IMG/VR virus record: IMGVR_UViG_3300010354_000637
Location: 1 to 24,217 of that record
DNA from: a virus
Length of the DNA stretch: 24,217 nt
Direction: 5' to 3' (one strand)
Part shown: piece after piece, positions 9,301-15,707 of the stretch
How the letters are laid out: every line of letters begins with the position of its first letter
How positions within the stretch are numbered: the first letter of the stretch is position 1
Notes under the pieces: generated by a model
Told to the model about the DNA's origin: nothing
Databases searched by the model: none
The model's input: only the letters and a program-made list of their open reading frames with translations
Program-made: the position numbers and the translations under genes

Positions 9301-10989
9301 ATCTGCAGGAATTTCTGACGATGGTTCATTAATAACATCATTTAATAAATCATCCAAACCTTCTGGTTCTGAATCATCCTCTTCGTCATCGTCTTCATTT
9401 TTAATATCATTCAATAGATCATCTAATCCTTCTGGTTCTTCAGAATCTTCACGAATTTCTTTTAACTTCTGCTGAAGTCTTGCATTTTCTTCTTCTTTAA
9501 ATTTATTAAGCTTTTCCTGATCTTGTTTCAGCAATTCATCAATCATGTCCATAATATCAGATGCAGTTTCGTCAAGTGCTTCTTCTGCATTTGACAGTGT
9601 TTGATCTAAAAATTCTTTTTGATCATCAACAAATTTTTCTCCAGGACTATATACAGAAGTTTGAGAAGACTCCATGTATATTTCTCTTTCAAAATCAGAA
9701 TCTATTTTAGGAATTATTAAGGTAAGCTCATCGCCAGCTCCCCATCCACTTGGAGTTAATTCTCTAATCTTATCAATAATTTTTTTTCTATGGTCATGGA
9801 TTTCTTTAAATGTTAATCCTAAAGTATCTTGAAGCCAATCTAATACTTCTGTTTGCTTTGCTCCTTTAGGGAATGGAGATTTACCAGCAAAGTATACTGC
9901 GTGATCTAATACAGATTCAAATTCCAATTCCCAAACTGCAGATTGACCTTGAATGAATCTTGCTGGAGGAAGATTAACATCATTGAGAGGAATTACTGCC
10001 TCAGTTCCATGTAATATTACTGGATATCCAGATTCGGGACCAGAGAATACTCCACCTTCCGATGCTTGAGGAATAGTTCCTGGGAATCGATATTTTTTAT
10101 TAATAGAAGAAACAATTCCAGAAGTTTTAGACGCAATAGATGTTTTAGGTACAATAGTTCGTATCTTTTTAGGATTTTTTGTATTAATTTTTAGTGCTGT
10201 ATCTAATGCATTATACAAAAGTGAAATAATATTTTTTTCATTTCCAGCAGGAAGCAAAGATATCTTATGTAATTCATCAAAATATAGTGTTTCTTTTTTT
10301 TCGTCTCCTTCAATATCAGCATAGTCTGTAAACACAATCGTCGGATCTGCACCAACAAGTTTGCATATTATTTTAACAGTATTTCGTAAGATTCTATTGT
10401 ACGTTTTATACGATTTTGTATTTTCAAATGAGTGTGCTATTAATCCTAAAGCACCTTGACTAGGATCACTATTACTACCAAATATTGCTTCGTAATATGC
10501 AGCGCCAGATTTTTTTAATGCTTGTCCATAATCAAGAATCTTAACTTGATAATCATTAGTAATGAAAATATTTCCTGCATGAAGATCTCTATGAGCAATA
10601 TTTTTCCTGTGTAATGCCCCAACAGATTCTACAATCTTTCTAAAAATATAGTCAGCAAAAACAGGATCTTCTTTTATTTTTGATAGGTTATTCCATAAAG
10701 TATCTCCGTCAAACTTTTGAATAGCAGCAAATCCTTTTCCACTACCAAGTAGTTTAGGAGCAACTCCAATACCACTTGTTTGTTGTAGCATTTGTATCTC
10801 ATTCTCAAGAGCTTTCAATCCTTTAGAATGAGATACTTTTACTGCACTACCTTTAGTAGAATAGACTGTTCCAAAAGCACCTTGCCCCAATTTTTTATCA
10901 CCAAACATGCTAAACGCAGTGTTGTAGCCCAATAGTTTTCCAACTAATCTTATTCTTTTCGATAGTTTAAACTGGTTGGAGCTTTTCAT
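6304..10989 (-). CDS. Tape-measure-like tail protein with N-terminal protein kinase, degenerate M23 and C-terminal Amidase_3-like domains
   Basis: 1561 residues, the largest gene here. Residues 30-270 form a protein-kinase-like domain: glycine loop GQGAFGTVY (35-43), K51 in AVKV, E62 or E64 in the next helix, catalytic loop HRDLHAGN (133-140) and DYG (153-155). Residues 311-336 and 949-971 carry the LHGTEAVIP motif shared with the 851-residue neighbour. Residues 460-700 are acidic and coiled-coil-like, with a duplicated EPEGLDDLLND. A hydrophobic Gly/Ala-rich stretch spans 855-905. Residues 1106-1235 resemble an M23 peptidase fold but two metal-ligand His positions are Q1123 and S1228. Residues 1286-1485 resemble Amidase_3, with H1294, E1324, H1378 (PLHFDA) and E1448 (LVEMG). 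The start overlaps the -1 extension of the gp26-type gene (ATGA) and follows the chaperone gene, as tape measures do. Tape-measure role is inferred. Confidence 0.75.
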   Translation of the reverse strand: MKSSNQFKLSKRIRLVGKLLGYNTAFSMFGDKKLGQGAFGTVYSTKGSAVKVSHSKGLKALENEIQMLQQTSGIGVAPKLLGSGKGFAAIQKFDGDTLWNNLSKIKEDPVFADYIFRKIVESVGALHRKNIAHRDLHAGNIFITNDYQVKILDYGQALKKSGAAYYEAIFGSNSDPSQGALGLIAHSFENTKSYKTYNRILRNTVKIICKLVGADPTIVFTDYADIEGDEKKETLYFDELHKISLLPAGNEKNIISLLYNALDTALKINTKNPKKIRTIVPKTSIASKTSGIVSSINKKYRFPGTIPQASEGGVFSGPESGYPVILHGTEAVIPLNDVNLPPARFIQGQSAVWELEFESVLDHAVYFAGKSPFPKGAKQTEVLDWLQDTLGLTFKEIHDHRKKIIDKIRELTPSGWGAGDELTLIIPKIDSDFEREIYMESSQTSVYSPGEKFVDDQKEFLDQTLSNAEEALDETASDIMDMIDELLKQDQEKLNKFKEEENARLQQKLKEIREDSEEPEGLDDLLNDIKNEDDDEEDDSEPEGLDDLLNDVINEPSSEIPADALDDLPEGIREALAKHVNKKTGKQTIPTKEKSEKRTGITNTKIYNFLSKGIIEVQNKLNSIDSNIQHQNLLLQNIVDISFVTLQKVEEQDEVLAHKIDALTDAFVRQNSIAKDLYDKQQLGRSESGLERIRKSAGLETPFDTRKDSSKSGPGMISKIRKFFQTNVGKYLWKMIRGFLPKRLVNLLGKVNKIVTLPSRIASKISSKALTSIGNRFAPKIATAATNRAVAKGWEHIALPGVSRAVTQGADKPAAKAFSTGGDNILIKILKSKKVQEALVKKIGKEGAEKLSVKLAGKLIPGVSTVYGLGEGLARMAMGDIKGGFLSFGSAIPVAGWGFAAVDVLRDIDTPAYTKHIESNLGAITTGKGDEHIAAFFADALGVTDGDYERGGLTKPGTAMLHGTEAVIPKDNITPVDPIGGVLLAATSNYIQKAGPVANSIAPTIKQAISPLAKIYGVPNVSVSAPIGGNISSLSSAMKNVKTKLADEELTGIEKELLETSNADMFSERLYKMIDPSGKFLDVLEKFKIKLLNFRNPLLPPGTPGEVGAEPFVLLRGSQDDRQPGIDFTLKGTQNRAIFSGEVIEIGHQYNEQSQTGYGNYIVIRSTNPVDGSEVDMLYAHFPKGEIKVKQGDKVSVGQNLGRMATREEFNNPATRREVGSGTGAHTSLDFFQKGTRNTPHPKATQIGDYVLKELRKGPEGSIEKARQQAYQQQQAQRSQQPSGNYDVIIPLDHVKPGNENKIPDTRGGNTFKNASATGAAGRERQHQDSAASVVKSKLEAKGLRVRIITPEEFGNYQDYDNFITSQASKGVRVVPLHFDAAVGQGGTGFLTRIGAGDRADASLASPIQRRLAMFQKSNPKLGNLGPTDTQSNATINRAGLSPATLVEMGSMVAWEKEHGKNFTASSKFNELATHISEGIYQGGEFNKNISPPSSNPRFESIQGSDKDSDTKFLIVNQPTAPVMNGTVSAVFREEMPGRWISESELPSSTRQLYIQRLGRN
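9334..9444 (-). repeat. Tandem duplication encoding SEPEGLDDLLND
   Basis: Two copies, 9403-9444 and 9334-9375, encode EPEGLDDLLND twice, 69 nt apart in phase, joined by a run of Asp/Glu. Both lie in the acidic linker (residues 516-552) of the 1561-residue protein. Confidence 0.8.
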
Positions 10990-11174
10990 TTGTTTTTATT
11001 TGCTTCCCGTTTGGCTTCTTGTTCTTGTAAATATTGTTTCAATAAAGCAATATAAACTTCTCTTTCCCAAGGTATTAAATTTTCAACTTCACTTAAAGAG
11101 TACTTATGATATTGTAACAAAGCAAAATTAGTTTTGTAATACCCCTCCAAACTATTTTGGAAGAGTGCTATACG
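10986..11174 (-). CDS. -1 frame extension of the gp26-type protein (frameshift product of 298 residues)
   Basis: In the -1 frame after the slippery site, 62 codons run to TGA at 10988-10986. The peptide starts RIALFQNSLEGYYKTNFALL, continues QYHKYSLSEVENLIPWEREV, and ends with a Lys/Glu-rich helix. It has no ATG and no start codon with a ribosome binding site; the only near candidate is a TTG at about 11150. Its stop overlaps the tape-measure-like start as ATGA, as expected for a translated, coupled reading frame. The region is otherwise a gene-less gap of 178 nt in a very compact operon. Fusion to residues 1-236 of the gp26-type protein would give 298 residues. Composition (aromatic and charged, helix-like, with an EREVY core) looks like real protein. 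This is the G/GT arrangement of lambda-type tails; translation itself has not been shown. Confidence 0.8.
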   Translation of the reverse strand, partial: RIALFQNSLEGYYKTNFALLQYHKYSLSEVENLIPWEREVYIALLKQYLQEQEAKREANKNK

Positions 11175-11180
11175 AAAAAA
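11141..11180 (-). promoter_or_regulatory. Programmed -1 ribosomal frameshift site with downstream hairpin
   Basis: On the minus strand, T TTT TTC at 11180-11174 is in the zero frame (codons AAT TTT TTC GTA TAG) and fits the X XXY YYZ rule. A 7-nt spacer (GTATAGC) follows. The hairpin is ACTCTTCCAAA (11166-11156), loop ATAG, then TTTGGAGGGGT (11151-11141): 11 pairs, two of them G-U. The zero-frame stop lies 3 nt after the heptamer. Confidence 0.8.
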
Positions 11181-11881
11181 TTTTGTAACCCCTCTATAGT
11201 ATACTTTGATGTGTTACCTGTTAATGGATTAACAACTTCAAAATCATGCTTTAATCTAGGCATAGTATCATAGAACTTTTGAATAGCTTCGAACTGTTGT
11301 ACAGTGAGAGTATCTAAAAATTCCTTGAACTCTTTTTTAGATGTTGTACTAGAATCATAAACACTTTCCGAATCAAATATTTGTTCTATGTGTTCAGAAA
11401 TAAAATCAAATACTTCTGTTGTTTTTAAATCTTTACCCAAAAATTCAGATTCTATAAACCTTTGCATACTTGGATATTTCATAATCATCCCAGTATTTTC
11501 AGTCAGCATGATCTTATTTGAATGTCCTTCTGGTTTATAAACTTCAACATCATTTATATTAATAGCCACATCAACTTGAGTTTCATTATCATCTTGACAA
11601 GTCACTTTCATAGAAATAATCTCGCCAACAGATGCAGCACGAATCTTCAGAAAAATATATTCCAGATCAAAAGAAGGCAAATCATCTACTTTGATTCTAG
11701 ATAGTACACAATTTTTTATTAGATCTTTCACTGCACTTGTTATTTGCTTATCATCTTCCGACTCTAAAGCAAGTAAAAGAATCTTTTCTTCTTTAACTAA
11801 GAATGGTCTGTATTTAATATCTTTCCCAGTTGAAGGTAATTTCAATTCAAGAGAAGGAACTGCAATTTTAGGTAAAGCCAT
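11168..11881 (-). CDS. gp26: gp26/gp51-type baseplate hub assembly protein (tail chaperone, zero-frame product)
   Basis: A 237-residue protein ending at TAG 11170-11168. The N-terminal block YRPFLVKEEKILLLALES with following helices is typical of the T4 baseplate family that includes gp26 and gp51, which act in hub assembly. Residues about 45-70 carry DLIKNCVLSRIKVDDLP, and the C terminus has YTIEGLQNFFV. The start ATG at 11881 has no clear Shine-Dalgarno site; a late promoter lies 26 nt upstream. The gene sits between a gp54-like tube gene and the tape-measure-like gene, the slot of tail assembly chaperones. Its last codons contain a slippery heptamer (see 11141-11180), so a longer fusion is likely also made. 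T4 gp26 is about 208 residues, so the size fits. The family call is strong; the chaperone role is inferred. Confidence 0.8.
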   Translation of the reverse strand: MALPKIAVPSLELKLPSTGKDIKYRPFLVKEEKILLLALESEDDKQITSAVKDLIKNCVLSRIKVDDLPSFDLEYIFLKIRAASVGEIISMKVTCQDDNETQVDVAININDVEVYKPEGHSNKIMLTENTGMIMKYPSMQRFIESEFLGKDLKTTEVFDFISEHIEQIFDSESVYDSSTTSKKEFKEFLDTLTVQQFEAIQKFYDTMPRLKHDFEVVNPLTGNTSKYTIEGLQNFFV

Positions 11882-11906
11882 TTTTTATTAATGATTTCAA
11901 TACATT

Positions 11907-11914
11907 TATTTATC
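11907..11914 (-). promoter_or_regulatory. T4-type late promoter (GATAAATA)
   Basis: The minus strand reads GATAAATA, 26 nt before the ATG of the gp26-type gene at 11881. It overlaps the TAA stop (11910-11912) of the gp54-like gene. Confidence 0.55.
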
Positions 11915-12623
11915 CAGTATACTTACCACTAATATTGTTGTAGATAATCGTATGTTTTCTGTAATAAAAATTGGCAGTAACTTTAGTTATTTGAGATGTG
12001 CCATACGATAAAGGAACAGCATCAATTGAATATGGATAGCAATCTTGTAATAAGTATGAAATAGGTGCTCTACTATTAGGGGCACTCCTACCTCTCTCAG
12101 TTTTAGTAATTTTAACGTCACAAAGATACTCAGATGGAAATTTTAATCTAGTTGTTCTGTCTATAGGATTAGCTCTTTTGGATTTTAAAGATTCTAAATT
12201 AAGTGTTTTATCAGAAATAACAGAATCAAGGCTAGTTCCTTCTCCATATATGTAATCATACCAGGCTGTCAAAAATTTTAATGGGGTCATGTTAGCATCG
12301 CTCATCCACCCAAGAGAAAAATCACTATACAATTTTGTGTGAGGATAACTTACAGCACCTTCACCTAAAACAACTCCAGTTACTTGTCCAGTTGCAGATT
12401 GTATGTTAGGTAATTGTGCCTCATCACATAAATGTTGAATTAAAAATCCCGCTTTTGATGGACTATCAGTTGAAGAAGGATCGGATCCCAATACTTTAAT
12501 CAGCCAAGACTTTAAATCATTCCTATTCCCAAAATTAAATTCTACATCATATCCATTTGTCATGGACATGCCACCAGCTTGAGATATAGCTGAAATAAAA
12601 TTACTTATTGATGCTGGTGCCAC
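11910..12623 (-). CDS. gp54: gp54-like baseplate tail-tube initiator protein
   Basis: A 237-residue protein with the tail-tube fold pattern. The N terminus is MAPASISNFISAISQAGG, the middle has LCDEAQLPNIQSATGQVTG (as in tube proteins, the loop before the strand that forms the ring), and the C-terminal half has SYLLQDCYPYSIDAVPLSYG followed by ITKVTANFYYRKH, as in T4 gp54 and gp19. gp54 caps the baseplate and starts tube polymerisation, next to gp48. The sheath and main tube genes are not here, and gp48 is encoded just across the divergent promoter, so gp54 is preferred over gp19; T4 gp54 is longer (about 320 residues). It is the first gene of the minus-strand late operon. Transcription probably starts from the late promoter at 12651-12658. 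Confidence 0.7.
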   Translation of the reverse strand: MAPASISNFISAISQAGGMSMTNGYDVEFNFGNRNDLKSWLIKVLGSDPSSTDSPSKAGFLIQHLCDEAQLPNIQSATGQVTGVVLGEGAVSYPHTKLYSDFSLGWMSDANMTPLKFLTAWYDYIYGEGTSLDSVISDKTLNLESLKSKRANPIDRTTRLKFPSEYLCDVKITKTERGRSAPNSRAPISYLLQDCYPYSIDAVPLSYGTSQITKVTANFYYRKHTIIYNNISGKYTG

Positions 12624-12631
12624 TCTAAATA
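12624..12631 (+). promoter_or_regulatory. Possible late promoter (TCTAAATA) for gp4 operon
   Basis: The plus strand reads TCTAAATA, one or two bases from TATAAATA, 25 nt before the gp4 ATG at 12656. It faces away from, and lies inside the leader of, the minus-strand promoter at 12651-12658. Confidence 0.4.
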
Positions 12632-12650
12632 AGTATAAAGGTCTACAGTA

Positions 12651-12658
12651 TATTTATG
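12651..12658 (-). promoter_or_regulatory. T4-type late promoter (CATAAATA) for the tail operon
   Basis: The minus strand reads CATAAATA, 28 nt before the ATG of the gp54-like gene at 12623. It overlaps the first codon of the divergent gp4 gene. Confidence 0.55.
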
Positions 12659-13093
12659 GCTTATTCTGGAATATACAAGCCAATAAACCCAAAAAAATAT
12701 AAAGGAAATCCACAGAGAATCATATATAGATCTCTATGGGAAAGAAAATTATTTGTTTATTGTGATTCAACTCCAAATATAATTGAATGGGGTAGTGAAG
12801 AAATTATAGTTCCCTATCTATGTCCCACTGATGGAAAGTATCATCGATACTATCCAGATGTTTATATAAAAGTTCTTTCTTCCTCAGGAGAATATAAAAA
12901 ATATATCATCGAAGTAAAACCAAAAAAGCAAGTAGAAGGTCCAAACCCAAATCCAAAAAGAAAAACTTCATCATGGAAAAATGAAGTAAAAGTTTTTGTA
13001 AAAAATCAAGCTAAGTGGAAGGCGGCAAGAAGCTACTGCAAGGATAGAAATATGGAATTTATAATTTTAACAGAAGATCATTTGAAGGTATAA
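12656..13093 (+). CDS. gp4: gp4 head completion protein (TnsA-like nuclease fold)
   Basis: A 145-residue protein close in length to T4 gp4 (150). Visible features of the PD-(D/E)XK/TnsA-like fold are IYRSLWERKLFVYCD (residues about 24-38) with the conserved Glu, then YYPDVYIKV with the Asp at about 68, and YIIEVKPKKQ with the E-x-K pair at about 82-84. The C-terminal part has NQAKWKAARSYCKDRNMEF. In T4, gp4 (gp50) finishes the filled head so that the tail can attach. It is the first gene of the plus-strand late operon, with the probable gp2 gene only 3 nt downstream. The ATG is preceded by a short leader with a weak ribosome binding site. The catalytic triad appears intact; whether it cuts DNA is not known to me. 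Confidence 0.85.
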   Translation: MAYSGIYKPINPKKYKGNPQRIIYRSLWERKLFVYCDSTPNIIEWGSEEIIVPYLCPTDGKYHRYYPDVYIKVLSSSGEYKKYIIEVKPKKQVEGPNPNPKRKTSSWKNEVKVFVKNQAKWKAARSYCKDRNMEFIILTEDHLKV

Positions 13094-13096
13094 CAA

Positions 13097-13990
13097 GTGT
13101 CACAAAAAAAGAACAATTTAAAACCAAAACCATATGCAAAAACAAATCCAGAAAGATGGGCTCATCTAACTGGATATGAATTGGAAGGAGCATTGTCTGC
13201 CGATACATACACGAGAGATCAAATAAGAGCTTTAGCATCAAAATACGGGATACCAAGATATTCAACCGAAAAGAATATGTACACTTTGGTTGAGGCAATC
13301 AAAAAAACCAAAGGGTATATAGATGCAAACCCAAACAAAAATATAAAACAATCCAGTAGTTATAAAACTATATTTGAAAAGATAAAAGATAAGACGCAAG
13401 GATCAGCTAAGTCATTAAGTTGGTATAAAAGCAACATCTCAATGCTATCAAAAAACTTTTCAGCAGAACCAACTAAATTAATACTAAGCGAAAAAAGAGA
13501 TGCATTAGATGATTTAATTTACCAAGATAGAAATATAAATCGCAAAACTGTTTTCGTTGGTCATTTATATTTTTTTGATTACAAAGCAGAAACCAAAGAG
13601 CTACCTTACTATGACAAGTTTCCTCTAGTTTATGTGTTAAAGGTAGATAACAATAGTTTTTATGGAGCAAACTTACACTACGTAGAACCAAAAAAGAGAA
13701 TAAAAATTATAGCAAGTTTGCAAGACAACAAAGTAGATATTCCTAAAAGAATCATACATAAATATCTTAAGAATAGATGCGGTGAATATTATCTAGATCT
13801 AGCCAAGCAAGAATGGCAAACATCTATATTATTACCAGTTGAAGATTTTGTTTTGATGCGTGGCAATGGCACTATAGCATACGACAAAGAACTAGTGTGG
13901 GAAGAAATGAAACAATACTACAATGATCGTTTAGTTGGCACTAGAATCATCAAAGGCAAAAACCAATCAGACATGCAAAGAGTACGATAA
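13097..13990 (+). CDS. Probable gp2-like DNA end protector / head completion protein with SAP-like N terminus
   Basis: A 297-residue protein, with GTG chosen as start because GAAGG lies 11 nt upstream. Residues about 36-70 (YTRDQIRALASKYGIPRYS ... MYTLVEAIKK) look like a helix-turn-helix SAP or LEM-type DNA-binding motif. Residues about 148-207 contain LPYYDKFPLVYVLKV and FYGANLHYVEPKKRIKIIASL-like sequence, a pattern I associate with the T4 gp2 family, which protects packaged DNA ends from RecBCD and completes the head. T4 has gp2 and gp4 adjacent, as here. The stop overlaps the gp48 start (TAATG). The family call is moderate, based on recalled motif and order; a second possibility is an unrelated cyanophage head or neck protein. 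Confidence 0.5.
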   Translation: MSQKKNNLKPKPYAKTNPERWAHLTGYELEGALSADTYTRDQIRALASKYGIPRYSTEKNMYTLVEAIKKTKGYIDANPNKNIKQSSSYKTIFEKIKDKTQGSAKSLSWYKSNISMLSKNFSAEPTKLILSEKRDALDDLIYQDRNINRKTVFVGHLYFFDYKAETKELPYYDKFPLVYVLKVDNNSFYGANLHYVEPKKRIKIIASLQDNKVDIPKRIIHKYLKNRCGEYYLDLAKQEWQTSILLPVEDFVLMRGNGTIAYDKELVWEEMKQYYNDRLVGTRIIKGKNQSDMQRVR

Positions 13991-15015
13991 TGGCAGGAAA
14001 TCCAGGTGGAGCAAGAGCAAATCAAGCCAATAGGCAAGCTGCAGAAAGTAAAGAAGAAGTTATAACTATCGGAAATTTGGGACTAAATCCACCTAAAGTA
14101 CGAGCTGGATCAAAAAATGATACTGTATTACGATATCCATGGGAATTAGATATAGACAGTAGAAGTGATTATGTGGTCTTTGAATTTTATAAGTACATGC
14201 CACCATTTGGAAGAGGCGAAGGAGAATCTCTAGGAACTCTTACTGATAATTTATGGGCATCTGGGTATGAATCATATAGTAAATCTGGTGTAGCAGAGAC
14301 AAAAGGTATGCAACCATCAGATACTGTTAAGCCTATTATATTATACATGCCAGAAGATATACAAGCTCAGTATGGTTCCAGATGGGGAGGTGCAGAGTTT
14401 GCCACAGGAGCAGTTGGAGTAATGAGAGCTATGGGAGGCAAAGGCGACCTTAGAACACTTGTTGGAAATATTCCTGGCTCAGTAAAAAATCTTGTGTATA
14501 ATGAAACATTAAAACAAATAAATGAATACACTGGAAGTAGTATTAATTTAAATCAAATGCTTGGTGCTATTTCTGGAACTATACTGAATCCAAACACAGA
14601 AATGCTTTACCAAGGTCAAGATTTAAGAACTTTTTCTTTATCATTTAAAATGACACCAAGAACAGATAAAGAAGCAAAAATCATAAGACAAATATGCAAT
14701 AGTTTTAAAAAAGCATCTATGCCATATATTGGCGGTCAAGCAGTGTTAGGAGCATTTAAAGCTCCTAACTTAATAAAAGTTCCCAATGTATGTAAAGTAA
14801 GTTTTATGAATGGTTCTAATTTACATGATTATTTGCCACAATATAAGCTATGTGCTATTGCTGGGGTAGAAGTAAATTACACACCAGATGGTTCATACGC
14901 TACGGTAGGAGAAAAAGGATCACCAGTCGCAACACAACTAACTGTAAGTTTCAAAGAAACTAAGATTCTTTTTGGCAATGATATAAATACGAACGAAGCT
15001 GGAGCAAGTTATTGA
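13990..15015 (+). CDS. gp48: gp48 baseplate tail-tube cap protein
   Basis: A 341-residue protein, near T4 gp48 (364). After a Gly/Ala-rich N terminus comes LRYPWELDIDSRSDYVVFEF, then the most typical block NPNTEMLYQGQDLRTFSLSF with KMTPRTDKEAKIIRQICNSF, and near the end LTVSFKETKILFGNDI. In T4, gp48 forms the ring between the hub and gp54 from which the tube grows. Its start overlaps the previous stop (TAATG), and gp53 starts 2 nt after its stop. The late promoter for gp53 lies inside its last codons. The call is strong because the tube-cap block and the gp48-gp53 order both fit. Confidence 0.88.
   Translation: MAGNPGGARANQANRQAAESKEEVITIGNLGLNPPKVRAGSKNDTVLRYPWELDIDSRSDYVVFEFYKYMPPFGRGEGESLGTLTDNLWASGYESYSKSGVAETKGMQPSDTVKPIILYMPEDIQAQYGSRWGGAEFATGAVGVMRAMGGKGDLRTLVGNIPGSVKNLVYNETLKQINEYTGSSINLNQMLGAISGTILNPNTEMLYQGQDLRTFSLSFKMTPRTDKEAKIIRQICNSFKKASMPYIGGQAVLGAFKAPNLIKVPNVCKVSFMNGSNLHDYLPQYKLCAIAGVEVNYTPDGSYATVGEKGSPVATQLTVSFKETKILFGNDINTNEAGASY
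14982..14989 (+). promoter_or_regulatory. Consensus late promoter TATAAATA upstream of gp53
   Basis: A perfect TATAAATA lies on the plus strand, 28 nt before the gp53 ATG and inside the end of gp48 (codons for DIN). GGAG at about 15000 could be the ribosome binding site of gp53. Confidence 0.5.
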
Positions 15016-15016
15016 T

Positions 15017-15664
15017 ATGTATTTTAAAAATATTCCAAATATACAATACGATAACAAGCCAATAAAATATCCTTTTTCAGATTCTGACTATACGGTAGCC
15101 AAGAATTTCTTTAGAAGGTATCAAGTAAATCCAGAAATGTTTTCTTATGCTGTATTTTTTTCAAAGTATGCAGTAGAAGAAGGAGAACGATTAGATCAAA
15201 TAGCATATAAGGCATACGATGATCCGTTTTTAGATTGGGTAATTGTGTTGACAAATAATATGATGACACCTGGATTTGCTATGCCAATGTCATATAATGA
15301 ATTAAGAACATATTGTGAAAAAAATTACGACTCGCCATACTCAACGATAAAACATTACGAAACATACGAAGTAAAAAACTCTAGTGGTAATATTGTATTA
15401 AACAAAGGATTAATTGTAGATTCTTATTTCAAAAATAAACCATTCAAATACTGGGATAATGGTACAGTTACTCAAGTAGCAGGAAATTTAATCACAAGAC
15501 CAGTAACAATTTTTGAATATGAAGAAGAACAAAATGAAAAAAATAGAGAAATATATTTACTAAAAGGCGAATACCTAACTTCATTCATGGACAATTTTAA
15601 ATCAACAATACTATACAAAAAATCAAACAACTACATATCACAAAGTTTGAAAAAAACCAATTAA
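15017..15664 (+). CDS. gp53: gp53 baseplate wedge protein
   Basis: A 215-residue protein (T4 gp53 is 196). The N terminus MYFKNIPNIQYDNKPI and the block YAVEEGERLDQIAYKAYDDP followed by FLDWVIVLTNNMM are typical of gp53: a LysM-like segment that joins neighbouring wedges in the baseplate. It is the last gene of the plus-strand late operon, ending 2-4 nt before the bidirectional terminator. The C-terminal 60 residues are Asn/Lys-rich and little conserved. Nothing odd is visible. Confidence 0.88.
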   Translation: MYFKNIPNIQYDNKPIKYPFSDSDYTVAKNFFRRYQVNPEMFSYAVFFSKYAVEEGERLDQIAYKAYDDPFLDWVIVLTNNMMTPGFAMPMSYNELRTYCEKNYDSPYSTIKHYETYEVKNSSGNIVLNKGLIVDSYFKNKPFKYWDNGTVTQVAGNLITRPVTIFEYEEEQNEKNREIYLLKGEYLTSFMDNFKSTILYKKSNNYISQSLKKTN

Positions 15665-15694
15665 AAAAGGGGGCATCAGCCCCCTTAGTTTTTT
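15663..15694. terminator. Bidirectional intrinsic terminator between gp53 and gp32
   Basis: AAGGGGGC (15667-15674), loop ATCA, GCCCCCTT (15679-15686) form an 8-bp GC-rich stem. T-tracts lie on both sides: TAGTTTTTT on plus, and the A6 at 15663-15668 gives T6 on minus. It serves the convergent gp53 (+) and gp32 (-) genes. Confidence 0.9.
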
Positions 15695-15707
15695 ATATGG
15701 ATTTACT

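Noticed and set aside
8600-9475. Plus-strand open frames of 166 and 114 residues
   Set aside because: They lie antisense inside the 1561-residue gene and are Ser/Phe/Ile-rich shadows of its Lys/Glu/Asp codons; no ribosome binding site or family motif.
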